Assembly (NCBI RefSeq): GCF_003997495.1
Contig: NZ_RZRU01000016.1
Location: 1-64,000, forward strand
Reading direction: 5' to 3'
DNA from: Mesorhizobium sp. M7A.F.Ca.US.008.03.1.1
GTDB taxonomy: Bacteria > Pseudomonadota > Alphaproteobacteria > Rhizobiales > Rhizobiaceae
Length of the DNA: 64,000 bases
Each line of letters opens with the position of its first letter. Position 1 is the stretch's first letter. Below the pieces are notes generated by a model that worked only from the letters and a program-made list of their open reading frames with translations, ran no database searches and was not told the DNA's origin. A program made the translations under genes and the position numbers. Below, in pieces: positions 27,252 through 36,855 of this stretch.

Positions 27252-27776
27252 ATGACCAGCACGACCTCGCCATTCCCAGAGAAAATCCAGCCGCAGCTCC
27301 GGGCCATTCGGCCAAGCGATGCGGAGGCGCTTTGCGCCATCTTCAACATGCCGGGCTTCCGCCGGGGCACGCTCAGGATGCCATTCGAGATGGTGGAGCA
27401 GGTAGAACGGCGTATCGCCAAGTCCGGCCAGGAAACCACCTGGATCGTTGCCGAGCTGGACGGCAAGGTCGTCGGCCATGGCAGCCTGGTCGTGCAGGGT
27501 TCGCCGCGCCGTTCGCATATCGGCGAGATCAATATCGGCCTTGACGATGGCTTCGTCAGCATGGGTATCGGCTCTGCCATACTTGGCGCGCTGCTTGACG
27601 TGGCCGACAACTGGCGCGCCCTGAAGCGGGTCGAATTGACCGTCTACGCCGACAACGAACCGGCCATTCGCCTCTACGCAAGCCACGGCTTCGAGGTCGA
27701 AGGCCGGCATGTGAAGGCCGGCTTTACCGAAGGGCGGTATCACGACCTTCTGAGCATGGCCCGGCTGCGGTTCTGA
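27252..27776 (+). CDS. GNAT-family N-acetyltransferase
   Basis: A 174-residue acetyltransferase: QLRAIRPSDAEALCAIF at the start, WIVAELDGKVVGHGSL (motif D/A strands), the acetyl-CoA loop region DDGFVSMGIGSAILGALLD (Q/R-x-x-G-x-G/A variant), and LTVYADNEPAIRLYASHGFE, the typical RimI-like end. The ATG at 27252 follows GGGAAAGCC. The stop overlaps the next ATG by one base (TGATG), so it is co-translated with the unrecognised gene at 27776 and may act on the same molecule. Confidence 0.9.
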   Translation: MTSTTSPFPEKIQPQLRAIRPSDAEALCAIFNMPGFRRGTLRMPFEMVEQVERRIAKSGQETTWIVAELDGKVVGHGSLVVQGSPRRSHIGEINIGLDDGFVSMGIGSAILGALLDVADNWRALKRVELTVYADNEPAIRLYASHGFEVEGRHVKAGFTEGRYHDLLSMARLRF

Positions 27777-29155
27777 TGACCACGGTCTTTGATCCAACCT
27801 TTAAGCCCCCGGTGGAACTTCTGGCAGTGCTGTCACTGCTCTGTCCGGAAGTCGTGCGTGACGTCGAGCAGAACTGGAATGCGCCGGTTTCCGAATACGC
27901 CCGCCATCTGTGGCGGCCGGTAGCAAGACCCGCATCGGGTCCGGCGATCGCTGCCCGCTCGATCCTGCTTGATATCCTGCATCAGCGCCTTGGTTTGTCC
28001 ATGCAGCCTGAAGAGGTCGGCAGGGCCCTCCAAGAATTCGACCACAGACCCGTGATTCAGTCCGGCCTGCACTGCCTGCTTCTGATGGACCGGATCACCT
28101 TCGATGCCCTCCTGTTTGCCTGGCTCGGCGCGGTCGAAAACGGGCTGTCGGCCTTCGTCGGCTTCATGGGAACGACGATGACCATGGAGACAGTTGGCCG
28201 GGAGGGGCCGGGATGGCTCGATGTCGGCGACGACAAGGTCAACCTGTTTGGCATGGGGCGCCACAAACTGTGCCGCAAAAGCGCCTGCGCGGCCGGTCCC
28301 GTCACCCTCAACAAGCGCGCGCTCGAAGCGGTGGGCGATGAAACGGATGCCAGCCGGTGGCTGGGCACACTACTTGCCAGCCAGGACAAGGTGTTTGGAA
28401 CCGCCGCCGACGCGCTGACAGCCCTCAACGAGGATCTGGTCGCCAATTGGGATCGTTCCGGCATGGCCCTGCCGGTTTTCATCGATGAACGGCTCGCCGC
28501 TTCTGCCATGGCGCGGCATCTGGAATACGACGGCAGCCTTCTTTGCAAGCTGCTCATCGAACCCGCAAGACGCCAGCGTCTCGAACATGCCTTGCAAGAA
28601 GCCGCATCGGGCCCATTCGGCAGATTCCTGCCCAATGCCACGGCCTATTTCTGGGGCATCCGCGAGGAGCGCGTGCGCAAGCTCGTCCTCGAGAACGGGT
28701 ACCTGATCGAGCCTGACAGGCAGCATGGTCTTTCCATCCCGTTCGACCGGCCGCATCTCAAGCAGGCGCTCCTGGATGGCGTGCTGCTGCCGGACTTGTT
28801 CCTGACGTTCCTCGTCCTGGCCATATTGCCGCGTGTACGAGTTGTGGGCGGCCTGAGACAGATTGGCTATGTAGCGCTTTTCCACTCGATCCTGCTGGCT
28901 GCGCTGGATGAAGACGCACCGGAAGAGCGCGATCTGGCTACGGAGCTGCAGGTCCGGGAAAATGCCTGGGGCATGCAGGTCATCGATGAAAAGAGCTCGG
29001 TCCGCGAGCAGCTTGCCGGCCTGCCGGCAGGGGCGCTCTTCCCGGACCTGCTTCGGCAATATCGCTTGCGGACATTTGCCGAGATGACCGACGACCTGAA
29101 ACTTGTTCGCGAAAACGCCCGATGGCGCAAGATCGGCCGGGCCTTTAGCATCTGA
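27776..29155 (+). CDS. unrecognised 459-residue protein coupled to the GNAT gene
   Basis: I do not recognise the family. The protein is soluble overall, leucine- and alanine-rich and mostly helical. Striking spots are LHCLLLMDRITFDALLFAWL followed by GFMGTTMTMETVGR, a cysteine pair in KLCRKSACAAG, HLEYDGSLLCKLL, and a hydrophobic stretch LPDLFLTFLVLAIL near residue 345. There is no signal peptide, ATP-binding loop or metal motif I can name. The start overlaps the GNAT stop, so the two are a translational unit. Base composition is like the neighbours. It is confidently a gene, with unknown function. Confidence 0.8.
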   Translation: MTTVFDPTFKPPVELLAVLSLLCPEVVRDVEQNWNAPVSEYARHLWRPVARPASGPAIAARSILLDILHQRLGLSMQPEEVGRALQEFDHRPVIQSGLHCLLLMDRITFDALLFAWLGAVENGLSAFVGFMGTTMTMETVGREGPGWLDVGDDKVNLFGMGRHKLCRKSACAAGPVTLNKRALEAVGDETDASRWLGTLLASQDKVFGTAADALTALNEDLVANWDRSGMALPVFIDERLAASAMARHLEYDGSLLCKLLIEPARRQRLEHALQEAASGPFGRFLPNATAYFWGIREERVRKLVLENGYLIEPDRQHGLSIPFDRPHLKQALLDGVLLPDLFLTFLVLAILPRVRVVGGLRQIGYVALFHSILLAALDEDAPEERDLATELQVRENAWGMQVIDEKSSVREQLAGLPAGALFPDLLRQYRLRTFAEMTDDLKLVRENARWRKIGRAFSI

Positions 29156-29177
29156 TCCGGCCGCATGGCCTCACCTG

Positions 29178-30950
29178 TCATTGCACTATACCGGCCTTGC
29201 GGAGCCCGTCGACCATGAGTTCGAAATCGGCAGGGTTCTTGTAAGGCAAGACTTTGCGACGGTATTCCAGCGAATAGTCAGGATTGACGCGAAGCAACTC
29301 CTCCCAAGCCGCCCGGGCATCGCGCAAACGGCCCAGATGACCGTAACTGGCGGCCAGAAGCGCGCGAGAGACGTCTGTGCCAGCGTTGCGAGCCAGCCGT
29401 TGCAGCAAGAGGTCAACCGCCTCTTCGTACCTTCCCAGTTGAAACGACGCCAAAGCCTGGAAGTGCAGAAGCACATCCGGAAAATACGGATTCAAGGTCT
29501 TTCCCCGGGCGAAACTCCCGAGGGCCTCCTCGGATCTGCCCGAATAGTACATCGCCTCGCCGAGGCAGACGTGCGCTTCGGCGAAGTTCGGATTGAGGAC
29601 CAGTGCTCGCTCGACCTGGTCGATGGCCTCATCGTGCCGCCGTGTGTACAGCTTGGCTATCGCCAGCGCCCAGTGCGCCCAGGGATCGCTGTCATCCAGC
29701 GTTACCGCTCGCGTTGCGGACTCTTCGGCTTGCGCCATCGATTCCGTCGGCGACGCACCCCACCTGTTCAGGTAATCGAGTCCGTGCGTGAGGGCGAGGA
29801 AAGCGAAGGCGGAGGCAAACTTCGGGTCCAGCTCGGTGGCACGTTGCAGGAGATCGCGGGCGGCGACGTTCGTGTCCTTCGTCAGCCGATGCCACAGCTC
29901 CCGGCCGCGAAGGAAACAGTCATACGCCTCCGTGTTGCGCGGGTGCTCGGGCGCCAGCCGCTGACGGGCGTCCGCAGTCAGGTTGAGCGCCAGCGCGCCG
30001 ACGATCTGCTGCGTCACGTCGTCCTGGACGGCGAATATGTCGGTCAGGTCGCGATCGAACCGCTCCGCCCAAAGATGGCCACCCGAAACTGCATCGATGA
30101 GCTGCGCAGTGATGCGCACCCTGTTGCCCGACTTGCGTACGCTGCCCTCAAGGACATGCCGCACGCCGAGCTTCGTGCCTACCTCCTGCACATGGACATT
30201 CTGGCCCTTGAAGGTGAACGACGAATTGCGCGCGATGACGAAGAGCTGCGACAGTTTGGATAGCGCCGTGATGATATCCTCAGAAATTCCGTCGGCGAAG
30301 TAGTCCTGTTCGGCGTCACCGCTCATGTTGGCGAAGGGGAGAACGGCGATCGACAGCTTCGGAGGCGCTGCCGTCGCCGGCCGGCTCGCCGCGGTTTCGG
30401 GGCTCGCGGCCGCCTTGGTCGCGGCGCTGCCGACTTGCAGCGAATAGATCCGGATCGGCTCGGCAATGTTCTTGAGTTGTGTGCTGCCGAGATCGCTGAC
30501 TGAGAGGTCGAGCCTCGCCTTGACCTGGCGGTAGGCATCCTCGGACAGGCAGATGGCGCCGGGCGCGGCGACGCCCTCCAAACGCGAGGCGATGTTGACG
30601 CCGTCTCCCATCAGGTCGCCGTCGCTTTCTTCGACCACATCTCCCAGATGGATGCCGATCCTGAACTCGATGCGGCGGTCCTGCGGCACGCCGGCATTGC
30701 GCTCAACCATACCATTCTGAACCTCTATGGCGCAGCGCACGGCATCCACCACACTGCGGAACTCCACCAGCGCCCCATCGCCGGTGCGCTTGATCAACCG
30801 GCCGTTGTGCACTGCGATGATTGGATCGATCAGGTCGCTGCGCAGTGCCCGCAACCTCGCCAAAGTACGATCTTCGTCGACGCTCGCGAGGCGGCTGTAT
30901 CCGACCACATCTGCAGCCAGGATTGCGGCTAGCTTACGATTCTCGCTCAA
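29178..30950 (-). CDS. class III cyclase fused to TolB-like domain and TPR repeats
   Basis: A 590-residue protein. The N-terminal cyclase (1-175) has D14 (AADVVGYSRL), K54 and D58 (RLIKRTGDGA), and DLMGDGVNIASRLE with the catalytic Asn and Arg, so all adenylate cyclase positions are present. A Pro/Ala linker leads to a TolB/FlgO-like domain (SIAVLPFANMSGDAEQDYFA). TPR-type helices follow from about 350 (AEAHVCLGEAMYYSGRSEEA). This architecture is repeated many times in rhizobial genomes. It is divergent from the gene at 31190, with a 239-base gap for promoters. Confidence 0.9.
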   Translation of the reverse strand: MSENRKLAAILAADVVGYSRLASVDEDRTLARLRALRSDLIDPIIAVHNGRLIKRTGDGALVEFRSVVDAVRCAIEVQNGMVERNAGVPQDRRIEFRIGIHLGDVVEESDGDLMGDGVNIASRLEGVAAPGAICLSEDAYRQVKARLDLSVSDLGSTQLKNIAEPIRIYSLQVGSAATKAAASPETAASRPATAAPPKLSIAVLPFANMSGDAEQDYFADGISEDIITALSKLSQLFVIARNSSFTFKGQNVHVQEVGTKLGVRHVLEGSVRKSGNRVRITAQLIDAVSGGHLWAERFDRDLTDIFAVQDDVTQQIVGALALNLTADARQRLAPEHPRNTEAYDCFLRGRELWHRLTKDTNVAARDLLQRATELDPKFASAFAFLALTHGLDYLNRWGASPTESMAQAEESATRAVTLDDSDPWAHWALAIAKLYTRRHDEAIDQVERALVLNPNFAEAHVCLGEAMYYSGRSEEALGSFARGKTLNPYFPDVLLHFQALASFQLGRYEEAVDLLLQRLARNAGTDVSRALLAASYGHLGRLRDARAAWEELLRVNPDYSLEYRRKVLPYKNPADFELMVDGLRKAGIVQ

Positions 30951-31189
30951 GGGCCCGTCTCCTCATCTCAACGATAGCAGGAAGACCGAGACAAGAGAGA
31001 ACTTTTGCAACCGACAGCCACGCAGCAACCCGAATCCGCAGCGCGCTGCCACAGAACCCACATCGATCGCCCGATGCTCATTTGCGCTGCCGCTTGCCGA
31101 TTGACGACTATCGGTTCATCCTTGGTGATACTCTGGCCCTGAAGTGCGCGGGAGATCACGCCGTCACGGCCCCTAGTGAGGTCTGGTCG

Positions 31190-34100
31190 ATGGACTGCTC
31201 AGGCTGCGGTTTCAAGGTTGAGGGCGGTTACGCTTTTTGTCCGAGGTGTGGCAAGCGCCAGCCTGTGCCTTGCGCCAGTTGCGGCTACCTCTGCGCAGCT
31301 GATTTCGAGTTCTGTCCGAAATGTGGGGCAAGCGTCGGTACGCCCGCAAAAGCCGTCGAACGGCCTGCTCCGACACCAAGCCGGACCCTTGTGCCGCCTT
31401 CTCGAACTCCGTCGCTGCTTGCGAACATCGAAGGCGAAGATGGGCTGCATCCCGTCTCTGACGCCGATCGACGGACGGTAACGGTCTTGTTCGCCGACCT
31501 TTGCGGCTTCACGACACTGAGCGAGCAGTTCGACCCTGAGGTCATGCAAGCGCTGCAGAACGAACTGTTCAAAGAATTGACGGCGTCGGTGCGAAACTTC
31601 GGTGGTTTCGTCGACAAATTCATTGGCGATGCACTGCTCGCTTTGTTTGGTGCACCGGTCGCGCATGAGGACGATCCGGAACGTGCGCTTCGCGCCGCCC
31701 TCGACATGATCGGCCGGACGGCGCGGCTCGGCGAACGCGCCCCCCACTCCGGCTCGCCGCTGTTACTTCACATCGGCATAAATACGGGTCCGGTGGTCAC
31801 TGGCGGATTGGGCATCGGCACCGCCAAATCCTATTCGGTCACTGGCGACACAGTGAATACGGCGCAACGCCTGCAATCGCTGGCCGCACCGGGTGAGGTG
31901 CTGGTAGGCGAGCTCACTCATAGGCTGACCCGGCATGCCTTCTCCTACGAGTCGCTGGGTGATGTCATGCTTCGCGGCAAGGCTGGCGCTGTGCTCGTCC
32001 ATCGACTGGATGCAGCGCTTACGGCGCCGCGTGCAGCGCGTGGGCTCGAGGCGCTCGGCCTTAGCGCGCCGATGATAGGTCGTGCTGCGGAACTCAGTAG
32101 AATGCTGGCGGGCCTTGACCAAGCGTGCGGCGGCTCGGCCCAACTTGTCCGCCTCGTCGGAGAAGCCGGTATCGGGAAATCGCGGCTGGTCAAGGAGTTC
32201 GTCGCCCGTGTCGGCGACGAGGATCGTTTTCGCAATGTCGCCGTGCGACAGGCCACGTGCTCACCGCTGGGCGAACAATCATTCGGCGCCTTGGGTGCAG
32301 TGGTGCGCAGCGCTGCCGGGATGATGCAAAACGACAATGGAGACGAAATGCGGGGGAAGCTCGCAGGTTTGCTTGCCGATCTCGGCCTAGAGGGCGAGGA
32401 GGCGAAGCGGCTGATGCCTCTGCTCTACCATGTGCTTGGCCTTGGCGACCCCGATGCCACCTTGCAGCATGTCGAGCCCGAGCAGCTGCGGCGGCAAATT
32501 CTCTACGCAGTCCGCACAATCATCGAACGGCGGCTTGCCTTGTCGCCGTTGTTGATTGTCGTCGAAGACCTGCACTGGGCCGACGCTGTGTCTCTCGAGG
32601 CACTACGTTTCGTGATGGACAGGTTGGAACGCACGCGGTTGATGTTACTGGTCACGCATCGTCCGGCGCCGGACAACGATCAGCTTGACTCAAGTCGGGT
32701 CAGTCACACATCGCTCAGGCTTTCGCCGCTCAACAATGATGATGGACGCAGCCTACTGGCGGCGCTTTTCGGCGAGAGCTGGATAAATTTCGCAGGAGGG
32801 CTTCTCGACCAGATCCTCGAGCGCGCGGGCGGCAACCCCCTTTTTGTAGAGGAGATCGTTCGCGGCCTTATCGATCGCGGTGTGCTGATACGCGAGGGCC
32901 GGCGATGGCGAACCGTGGCAGGCGAAGTCGCAACAGGCATTCCCGCCACTATCCAGGCAATGTTGCTTGCGCGCGTCGACCGGCTGCCACAAGAGGTGCG
33001 CCGGTTGGCCCAGGAAGCTGCGGTAATCGGCCCCCGCTTCGATGCCACACTTCTGAAAACAGTGACGACCGGCCCCGGCCGCGTAGAGGCCGGCTGCGAA
33101 CTGCTTTGTGATGGGGAAATCATCGAGGAAGTTGCCGGATCTGGCTCGGTCTCGTCGCAAAGCTACCGCTTTACGCAAACATTGCTGCAGGACGTGATCT
33201 ACCAGAATCTGCTCCTGCAACGCCGGACCGAAATCCACGGGCGGATTGGTGCTGCCTTGGAGCAACTGTGCGGCGACAAGCCGGAACGGCTCGAGGATTT
33301 GACCGTGCTCGGTCATCACTTCGCACAGAGCGCCGAGCGGGAGAAGGGCGCGCGCTATCTGCAGGCGGCAGGCGATCGAGCTCGCATGATATATGCCAAC
33401 GACGACGCCGTTCGTTTCTACGAGCGAGCACTGACTGCGTTGGGCGCGACCGGCCAAACACCGCTCAAACTGGCAATTGCAGAGCGCATTGCCGATTTGA
33501 GCGGCTCGGCGGGCCGCCGCGAGATCGCGCACCACCACTACGAGACGGTGTTGCAGGCATACCGCGAGTTGGCCAATTGCGTTGCGTCGGCGCGAGTTTT
33601 ACGCAAGATCGGTCGGCTGCTCTGGGACGTCGGCAAGCGGGACAAGGCGGAATCCCGCTATGCTGAAGCGGCAGCGCTCCTCGATGGAGCGGATGCCCCG
33701 ATCGAGCAGGCGCATCTCTGGCAAGAACGTGGCCGGCAGGCGTTCCGGAGCGGAGATCACGCTCTTGCGGCAAAATGGGCAGACGCGGCGCTGGAGTGCG
33801 TAAGCACTCTGACAACAGAGCATGTCTCCGAGGTAGGGCGTGATGCCACTCTTGTGACCGCCGAGGCCCTCAATACCAAGGCTGTCGCCCTGGCTCGCCT
33901 TGGGCGAAACCCTGAAGCCGTGCGCCAGGTTGAGCAAAGCATTGAATTGGCCGAAGCCGCCGGCCTGCTGGCCGCGGCCTGCCGCGGCTACACCAATCTC
34001 GGCGTGCTTTATACGACCATCGATCCGGCACAGGCAATGGAGGTCTGTCGGCGCGGTCTTGAAGTGGCGCGCCATATTGGTGATTTGGGTTTCCAGGCGC

Positions 34101-34489
34101 GCCTCCTGGCCAATCTGGCGGTCGCTTGTTGTACATTCACGGATCGCTGTCCAACGGAGGGCGTGCCCGCTGCCGAGAAGGCCATCGAGATCGACCGGGC
34201 ACTCGACCAGCGCGAGCACCTGCCGGTGCCGTTGATTGTGCTTGGGCAGATCCACCAGTGCAACGGCCGTTCGGACCTGGCTGTTGGCTTGTTCCACGAA
34301 GCACTGGACGTAGCCCGCGAAACAGCCGAACCCCAACTGCTTTTTCCGTGCTATGATGGTCTTGCAACGCTTAATCTCGACCTCGACAATCTGGCCGAGG
34401 CCGAACGCTACTTTTCCCTGGCGCAGGGTATATGCGCCCAGCACGGGCTCGACCCGGAAGCGCTTGTGGTGCTGCCTTTTCTCGACTAG
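31190..34489 (+). CDS. zinc-ribbon / class III cyclase / AAA ATPase / TPR signalling protein
   Basis: A 1099-residue multidomain protein. Two zinc ribbons (C3-C6 with C17-C20; C28-C31 with C42-C45) come first. The cyclase domain spans about 90-275: D103 in FADLCGFTTL, K143 and D147 in DKFIGDALLA, N223 and R227. The second purine-selecting residue is Ser (S216) rather than Asp. An ATPase of the AAA/STAND kind follows: Walker A GEAGIGKS at 324-331, Walker B LLIVVEDLHWAD. The last 450 residues are TPR-like. It is probably a ligand- or protein-gated cyclase. The ATG at 31190 places the first zinc ribbon at the start; the frame stays open upstream. Confidence 0.88.
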   Translation: MDCSGCGFKVEGGYAFCPRCGKRQPVPCASCGYLCAADFEFCPKCGASVGTPAKAVERPAPTPSRTLVPPSRTPSLLANIEGEDGLHPVSDADRRTVTVLFADLCGFTTLSEQFDPEVMQALQNELFKELTASVRNFGGFVDKFIGDALLALFGAPVAHEDDPERALRAALDMIGRTARLGERAPHSGSPLLLHIGINTGPVVTGGLGIGTAKSYSVTGDTVNTAQRLQSLAAPGEVLVGELTHRLTRHAFSYESLGDVMLRGKAGAVLVHRLDAALTAPRAARGLEALGLSAPMIGRAAELSRMLAGLDQACGGSAQLVRLVGEAGIGKSRLVKEFVARVGDEDRFRNVAVRQATCSPLGEQSFGALGAVVRSAAGMMQNDNGDEMRGKLAGLLADLGLEGEEAKRLMPLLYHVLGLGDPDATLQHVEPEQLRRQILYAVRTIIERRLALSPLLIVVEDLHWADAVSLEALRFVMDRLERTRLMLLVTHRPAPDNDQLDSSRVSHTSLRLSPLNNDDGRSLLAALFGESWINFAGGLLDQILERAGGNPLFVEEIVRGLIDRGVLIREGRRWRTVAGEVATGIPATIQAMLLARVDRLPQEVRRLAQEAAVIGPRFDATLLKTVTTGPGRVEAGCELLCDGEIIEEVAGSGSVSSQSYRFTQTLLQDVIYQNLLLQRRTEIHGRIGAALEQLCGDKPERLEDLTVLGHHFAQSAEREKGARYLQAAGDRARMIYANDDAVRFYERALTALGATGQTPLKLAIAERIADLSGSAGRREIAHHHYETVLQAYRELANCVASARVLRKIGRLLWDVGKRDKAESRYAEAAALLDGADAPIEQAHLWQERGRQAFRSGDHALAAKWADAALECVSTLTTEHVSEVGRDATLVTAEALNTKAVALARLGRNPEAVRQVEQSIELAEAAGLLAAACRGYTNLGVLYTTIDPAQAMEVCRRGLEVARHIGDLGFQARLLANLAVACCTFTDRCPTEGVPAAEKAIEIDRALDQREHLPVPLIVLGQIHQCNGRSDLAVGLFHEALDVARETAEPQLLFPCYDGLATLNLDLDNLAEAERYFSLAQGICAQHGLDPEALVVLPFLD

Positions 34490-34507
34490 CCGGGTTGGAG
34501 GTTGGTA

Positions 34508-35188
34508 ATGTCCGCGCCTAGTGACCTGGTACCCCTTCGACCGGGCGACCGTGCGCCGAACGTGATACTCGACGCCATTACCCAGGAAGGCAAGATCGCG
34601 CTTGACGACTTTCGCGGACAAAAACCGGTGCTGGTCGGCCTGTTTCGAGGTTTGCACTGTGCGTTTTGCCGGCGCCATATCGCCGCCCAGGCGCGGCTTG
34701 ATCCGGAGCTGCGCGAAAGGGGCGTGGAGAGCCTGACGGTGGTCAACACGCCGATCGAACGGGCGCGTCTCTATTTCCGCTACCACCCGATGCCGAATCT
34801 GCTTGCGGCCTCCGACCCTGAACGCGCTTCACATCGTGCTTTTGGATTGCCCAATCTCGAATTCACCCAAAACGAGACGAACTGGCCGTACAAGGTCTCG
34901 ATGGCAGCGGTAAAGGACATGCGGGTCGACATACCAAGCGAGCTGCCCGGTCCTATGGATCCTATTGCGGCCGGCGGAATCCTCGACAAGAAAGACCATT
35001 ACGAAATGACCGAAGCCGACGAGCAGATGATGGCAACGGGACACGGACAGCTGGTCGGTCAGTTCCTGCTGGACCGGCAGGGGATTGTCCGCTGGAGCTT
35101 CACGGAGGTTCCAGAGGGTGGGCGATATATGTTTGGGGCGCCAAACCCGCAGGAGCTGATGTCAGCCGTGTCCCAAGTCGCCCAATGA
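34508..35188 (+). CDS. AhpC/TSA-family peroxiredoxin-like protein
   Basis: A 226-residue thioredoxin-fold protein: LRPGDRAPNVILDAITQEG is the usual AhpC/TSA opening, and LVGLFRGLHCAFCRRHIAAQ has the active-site C-x-x-C instead of the single PxxxTxxC cysteine. A long C-terminal part ends with VGQFLLDRQGIVRWSFTE. It is probably a thiol oxidoreductase in the cytoplasm. The ATG at 34508 has GGAGG at 34496-34500. It starts 18 bases after the large cyclase gene, so it may be co-transcribed with it. Confidence 0.87.
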   Translation: MSAPSDLVPLRPGDRAPNVILDAITQEGKIALDDFRGQKPVLVGLFRGLHCAFCRRHIAAQARLDPELRERGVESLTVVNTPIERARLYFRYHPMPNLLAASDPERASHRAFGLPNLEFTQNETNWPYKVSMAAVKDMRVDIPSELPGPMDPIAAGGILDKKDHYEMTEADEQMMATGHGQLVGQFLLDRQGIVRWSFTEVPEGGRYMFGAPNPQELMSAVSQVAQ

Positions 35189-35274
35189 GGCCACCGTTGG
35201 GTCAAACCTTCGCGTTGATTGGTTTGCGGCTTGAGATTGCAATGGGCTCAGGATCGGCACTGTCGTGCGGCAAA

Positions 35275-36345
35275 TCATGCCGGGAGCCGCCACATTCGCA
35301 CACGACCTGCACCCCGCAATTCCGTTTCCTCGAGTGGATCGCAAGCAAATTTTGGTCCGAGCAGTTGGCGCGTTGCATCGGAAATACGAATTTCATCGGG
35401 CTCCGCGGACGTTTGAATACGTGAGGCGAGATTAACCGTCTCGCCCCACAGGTCATAGGCGAACCTCCTTTTGCCTATGACGCCAGCGACGATCGGTCCC
35501 GAGTGAATTCCAATTCTCAGCCTTATCGGTTCTCCCGCGAAGCGTTCGCGCTTGACCGCCTTGCGCAGTTCAACTGCATAGAGCGTGAGGGCTCGTGCAT
35601 GATCGGATCGCGCGATGGGCAGGCCAGCGACCACCATGACACAATCGCCGATTGTCTTGATCTTTTCGCAGCCATGTCGTTCCGAGAGCCGATCCGCCGC
35701 CTTGAAGAAGTAATTCAAGATAGCGAGCGTCGTCACTGCTCCAACACTGCGCGCTCTTTCCGTAAAACCGACGATGTCGGCAAAAAGCACACTCACCTCC
35801 GCGTGGCTGTCGGCAATTTTCTTTTGCGCTTTCAACCGCTCCGCGATCGACGCCGGAAGAATATTGAGGAGCAGGGTTTCGGCGCGCTGATATTCACGCG
35901 CCAATCCCTCCTGGCTCTTCCTCAACGCCTCGTTCGTCGACTGTAATTTCTCGTTGAGTTGACGCTCCCTCTCTTGCAGGAGCGTCATTTCATAAGCCTT
36001 CTGCTGAAGCCGCTGCTTGTTGTCGCGTTCGGCAGTGGCGTCAAGAAAGAGCAGCCACACGCAGTCGTCGTCAGCAAAAAGATGAAGGTCCGCGACACGC
36101 CCGCTGGGCAGTTCGACCATAGCCATATGATATGGAAGCTCCGGGCAAGGCAGCAAACCTTCCATGAATTCAAGCTGATCGGTAACAGGCTTGCCGATGC
36201 GAAGGGATGAGAGCCCGTAATGTTCAACGTTACCGCCCTGCGCCGCTATGCGAAGCTGGGCGTCGATTTTCACATATGCGATAGAGTGCTCGTCGTAGAA
36301 GAAATTGTAAATCCAGCTTCCGACTTCTCTTGGCAATCTATGCAT
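35275..36345 (-). CDS. adenylate cyclase of the small-GTPase operon
   Basis: A 356-residue soluble protein. Residues 1-105 look PAS-like, 107-160 form a coiled coil, NILPASIAERLK (161-172) is the coupling helix seen before many cyclase domains, and the class III domain covers 182-345. All six key residues are present: metal D190 and D234, adenine-selecting K230 and D298, catalytic N305 and R309, so ATP to cAMP is the expected reaction. It starts 3 bases after the GTPase stop, the tightest link in a four-gene operon. Control by that GTPase is inferred, not shown. Confidence 0.92.
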   Translation of the reverse strand: MHRLPREVGSWIYNFFYDEHSIAYVKIDAQLRIAAQGGNVEHYGLSSLRIGKPVTDQLEFMEGLLPCPELPYHMAMVELPSGRVADLHLFADDDCVWLLFLDATAERDNKQRLQQKAYEMTLLQERERQLNEKLQSTNEALRKSQEGLAREYQRAETLLLNILPASIAERLKAQKKIADSHAEVSVLFADIVGFTERARSVGAVTTLAILNYFFKAADRLSERHGCEKIKTIGDCVMVVAGLPIARSDHARALTLYAVELRKAVKRERFAGEPIRLRIGIHSGPIVAGVIGKRRFAYDLWGETVNLASRIQTSAEPDEIRISDATRQLLGPKFACDPLEETELRGAGRVRMWRLPA

Positions 36346-36348
36346 GGT

Positions 36349-36843
36349 CTATTTGGTGACCATCGAAGCAAGTTGAAGAAACGCATCATCGACATGCTCG
36401 CCCGAAAGCGCGCTTGTTAGATAGATTTGCCATCCAAATTTCCTCAGTTCGTTAATCTCGCTATCCGGTATTACCCATTGATCGGCCAGATCGGATTTGT
36501 TGAACAGCAATACAAACGGCATAGCACCGAATTCGGCCTCGACCCGCTCGCGCAGCGTGAGCGCGGCGGTAAGAGTAGCGGCGCGGGTTCCATCGACGAC
36601 AAGCACGAGCCCTGTCGCACCTCGCACATGGCTGACGCGGAATGAGCCGATGTCGTCTTCGCCAGCCAAATCCCACAAAATCAGATCCACTGTTTTGTCC
36701 GGGAGTGCGACACTCTTCTTGTCGATTTTCACTCCCACCGTGGTCAAGTAGGTTTCTGAAAAGATGCTTTTCACAAACCTGCGAACTAGGCTCGTCTTTC
36801 CGACAGAGAACCCGCCCAACATACAGATCTTTTTTTGCAACAT
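36349..36843 (-). CDS. Ras/Rab-like small GTPase
   Basis: A 164-residue single-domain GTPase. G1 is GGFSVGKTS (10-18), the G2 threonine lies in TTVGV (35), G3 is WDLAGED (57-63), G4 is NKSD (115-118) and G5 is TSAL (143-146). The arrangement of lengths and the VGVKIDKKSV switch region look Rab-like. Position 12 is Phe, not Gly, and the residue in place of the catalytic Gln61 is Glu62, so intrinsic hydrolysis may be slow. There is no lipidation motif. The ATG at 36843 has GGCGGAG upstream and lies 12 bases after the OmpA-domain gene. It is distinct from MglA by the absence of its usual neighbours. Confidence 0.93.
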   Translation of the reverse strand: MLQKKICMLGGFSVGKTSLVRRFVKSIFSETYLTTVGVKIDKKSVALPDKTVDLILWDLAGEDDIGSFRVSHVRGATGLVLVVDGTRAATLTAALTLRERVEAEFGAMPFVLLFNKSDLADQWVIPDSEINELRKFGWQIYLTSALSGEHVDDAFLQLASMVTK

Positions 36844-36855
36844 CTTGGGCTCCGC

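Noticed and set aside
31199..31747. Minus-strand frame opposite the zinc-ribbon cyclase gene.
   Set aside because: It is antisense to clear zinc-ribbon and cyclase motifs and has no recognisable domain.
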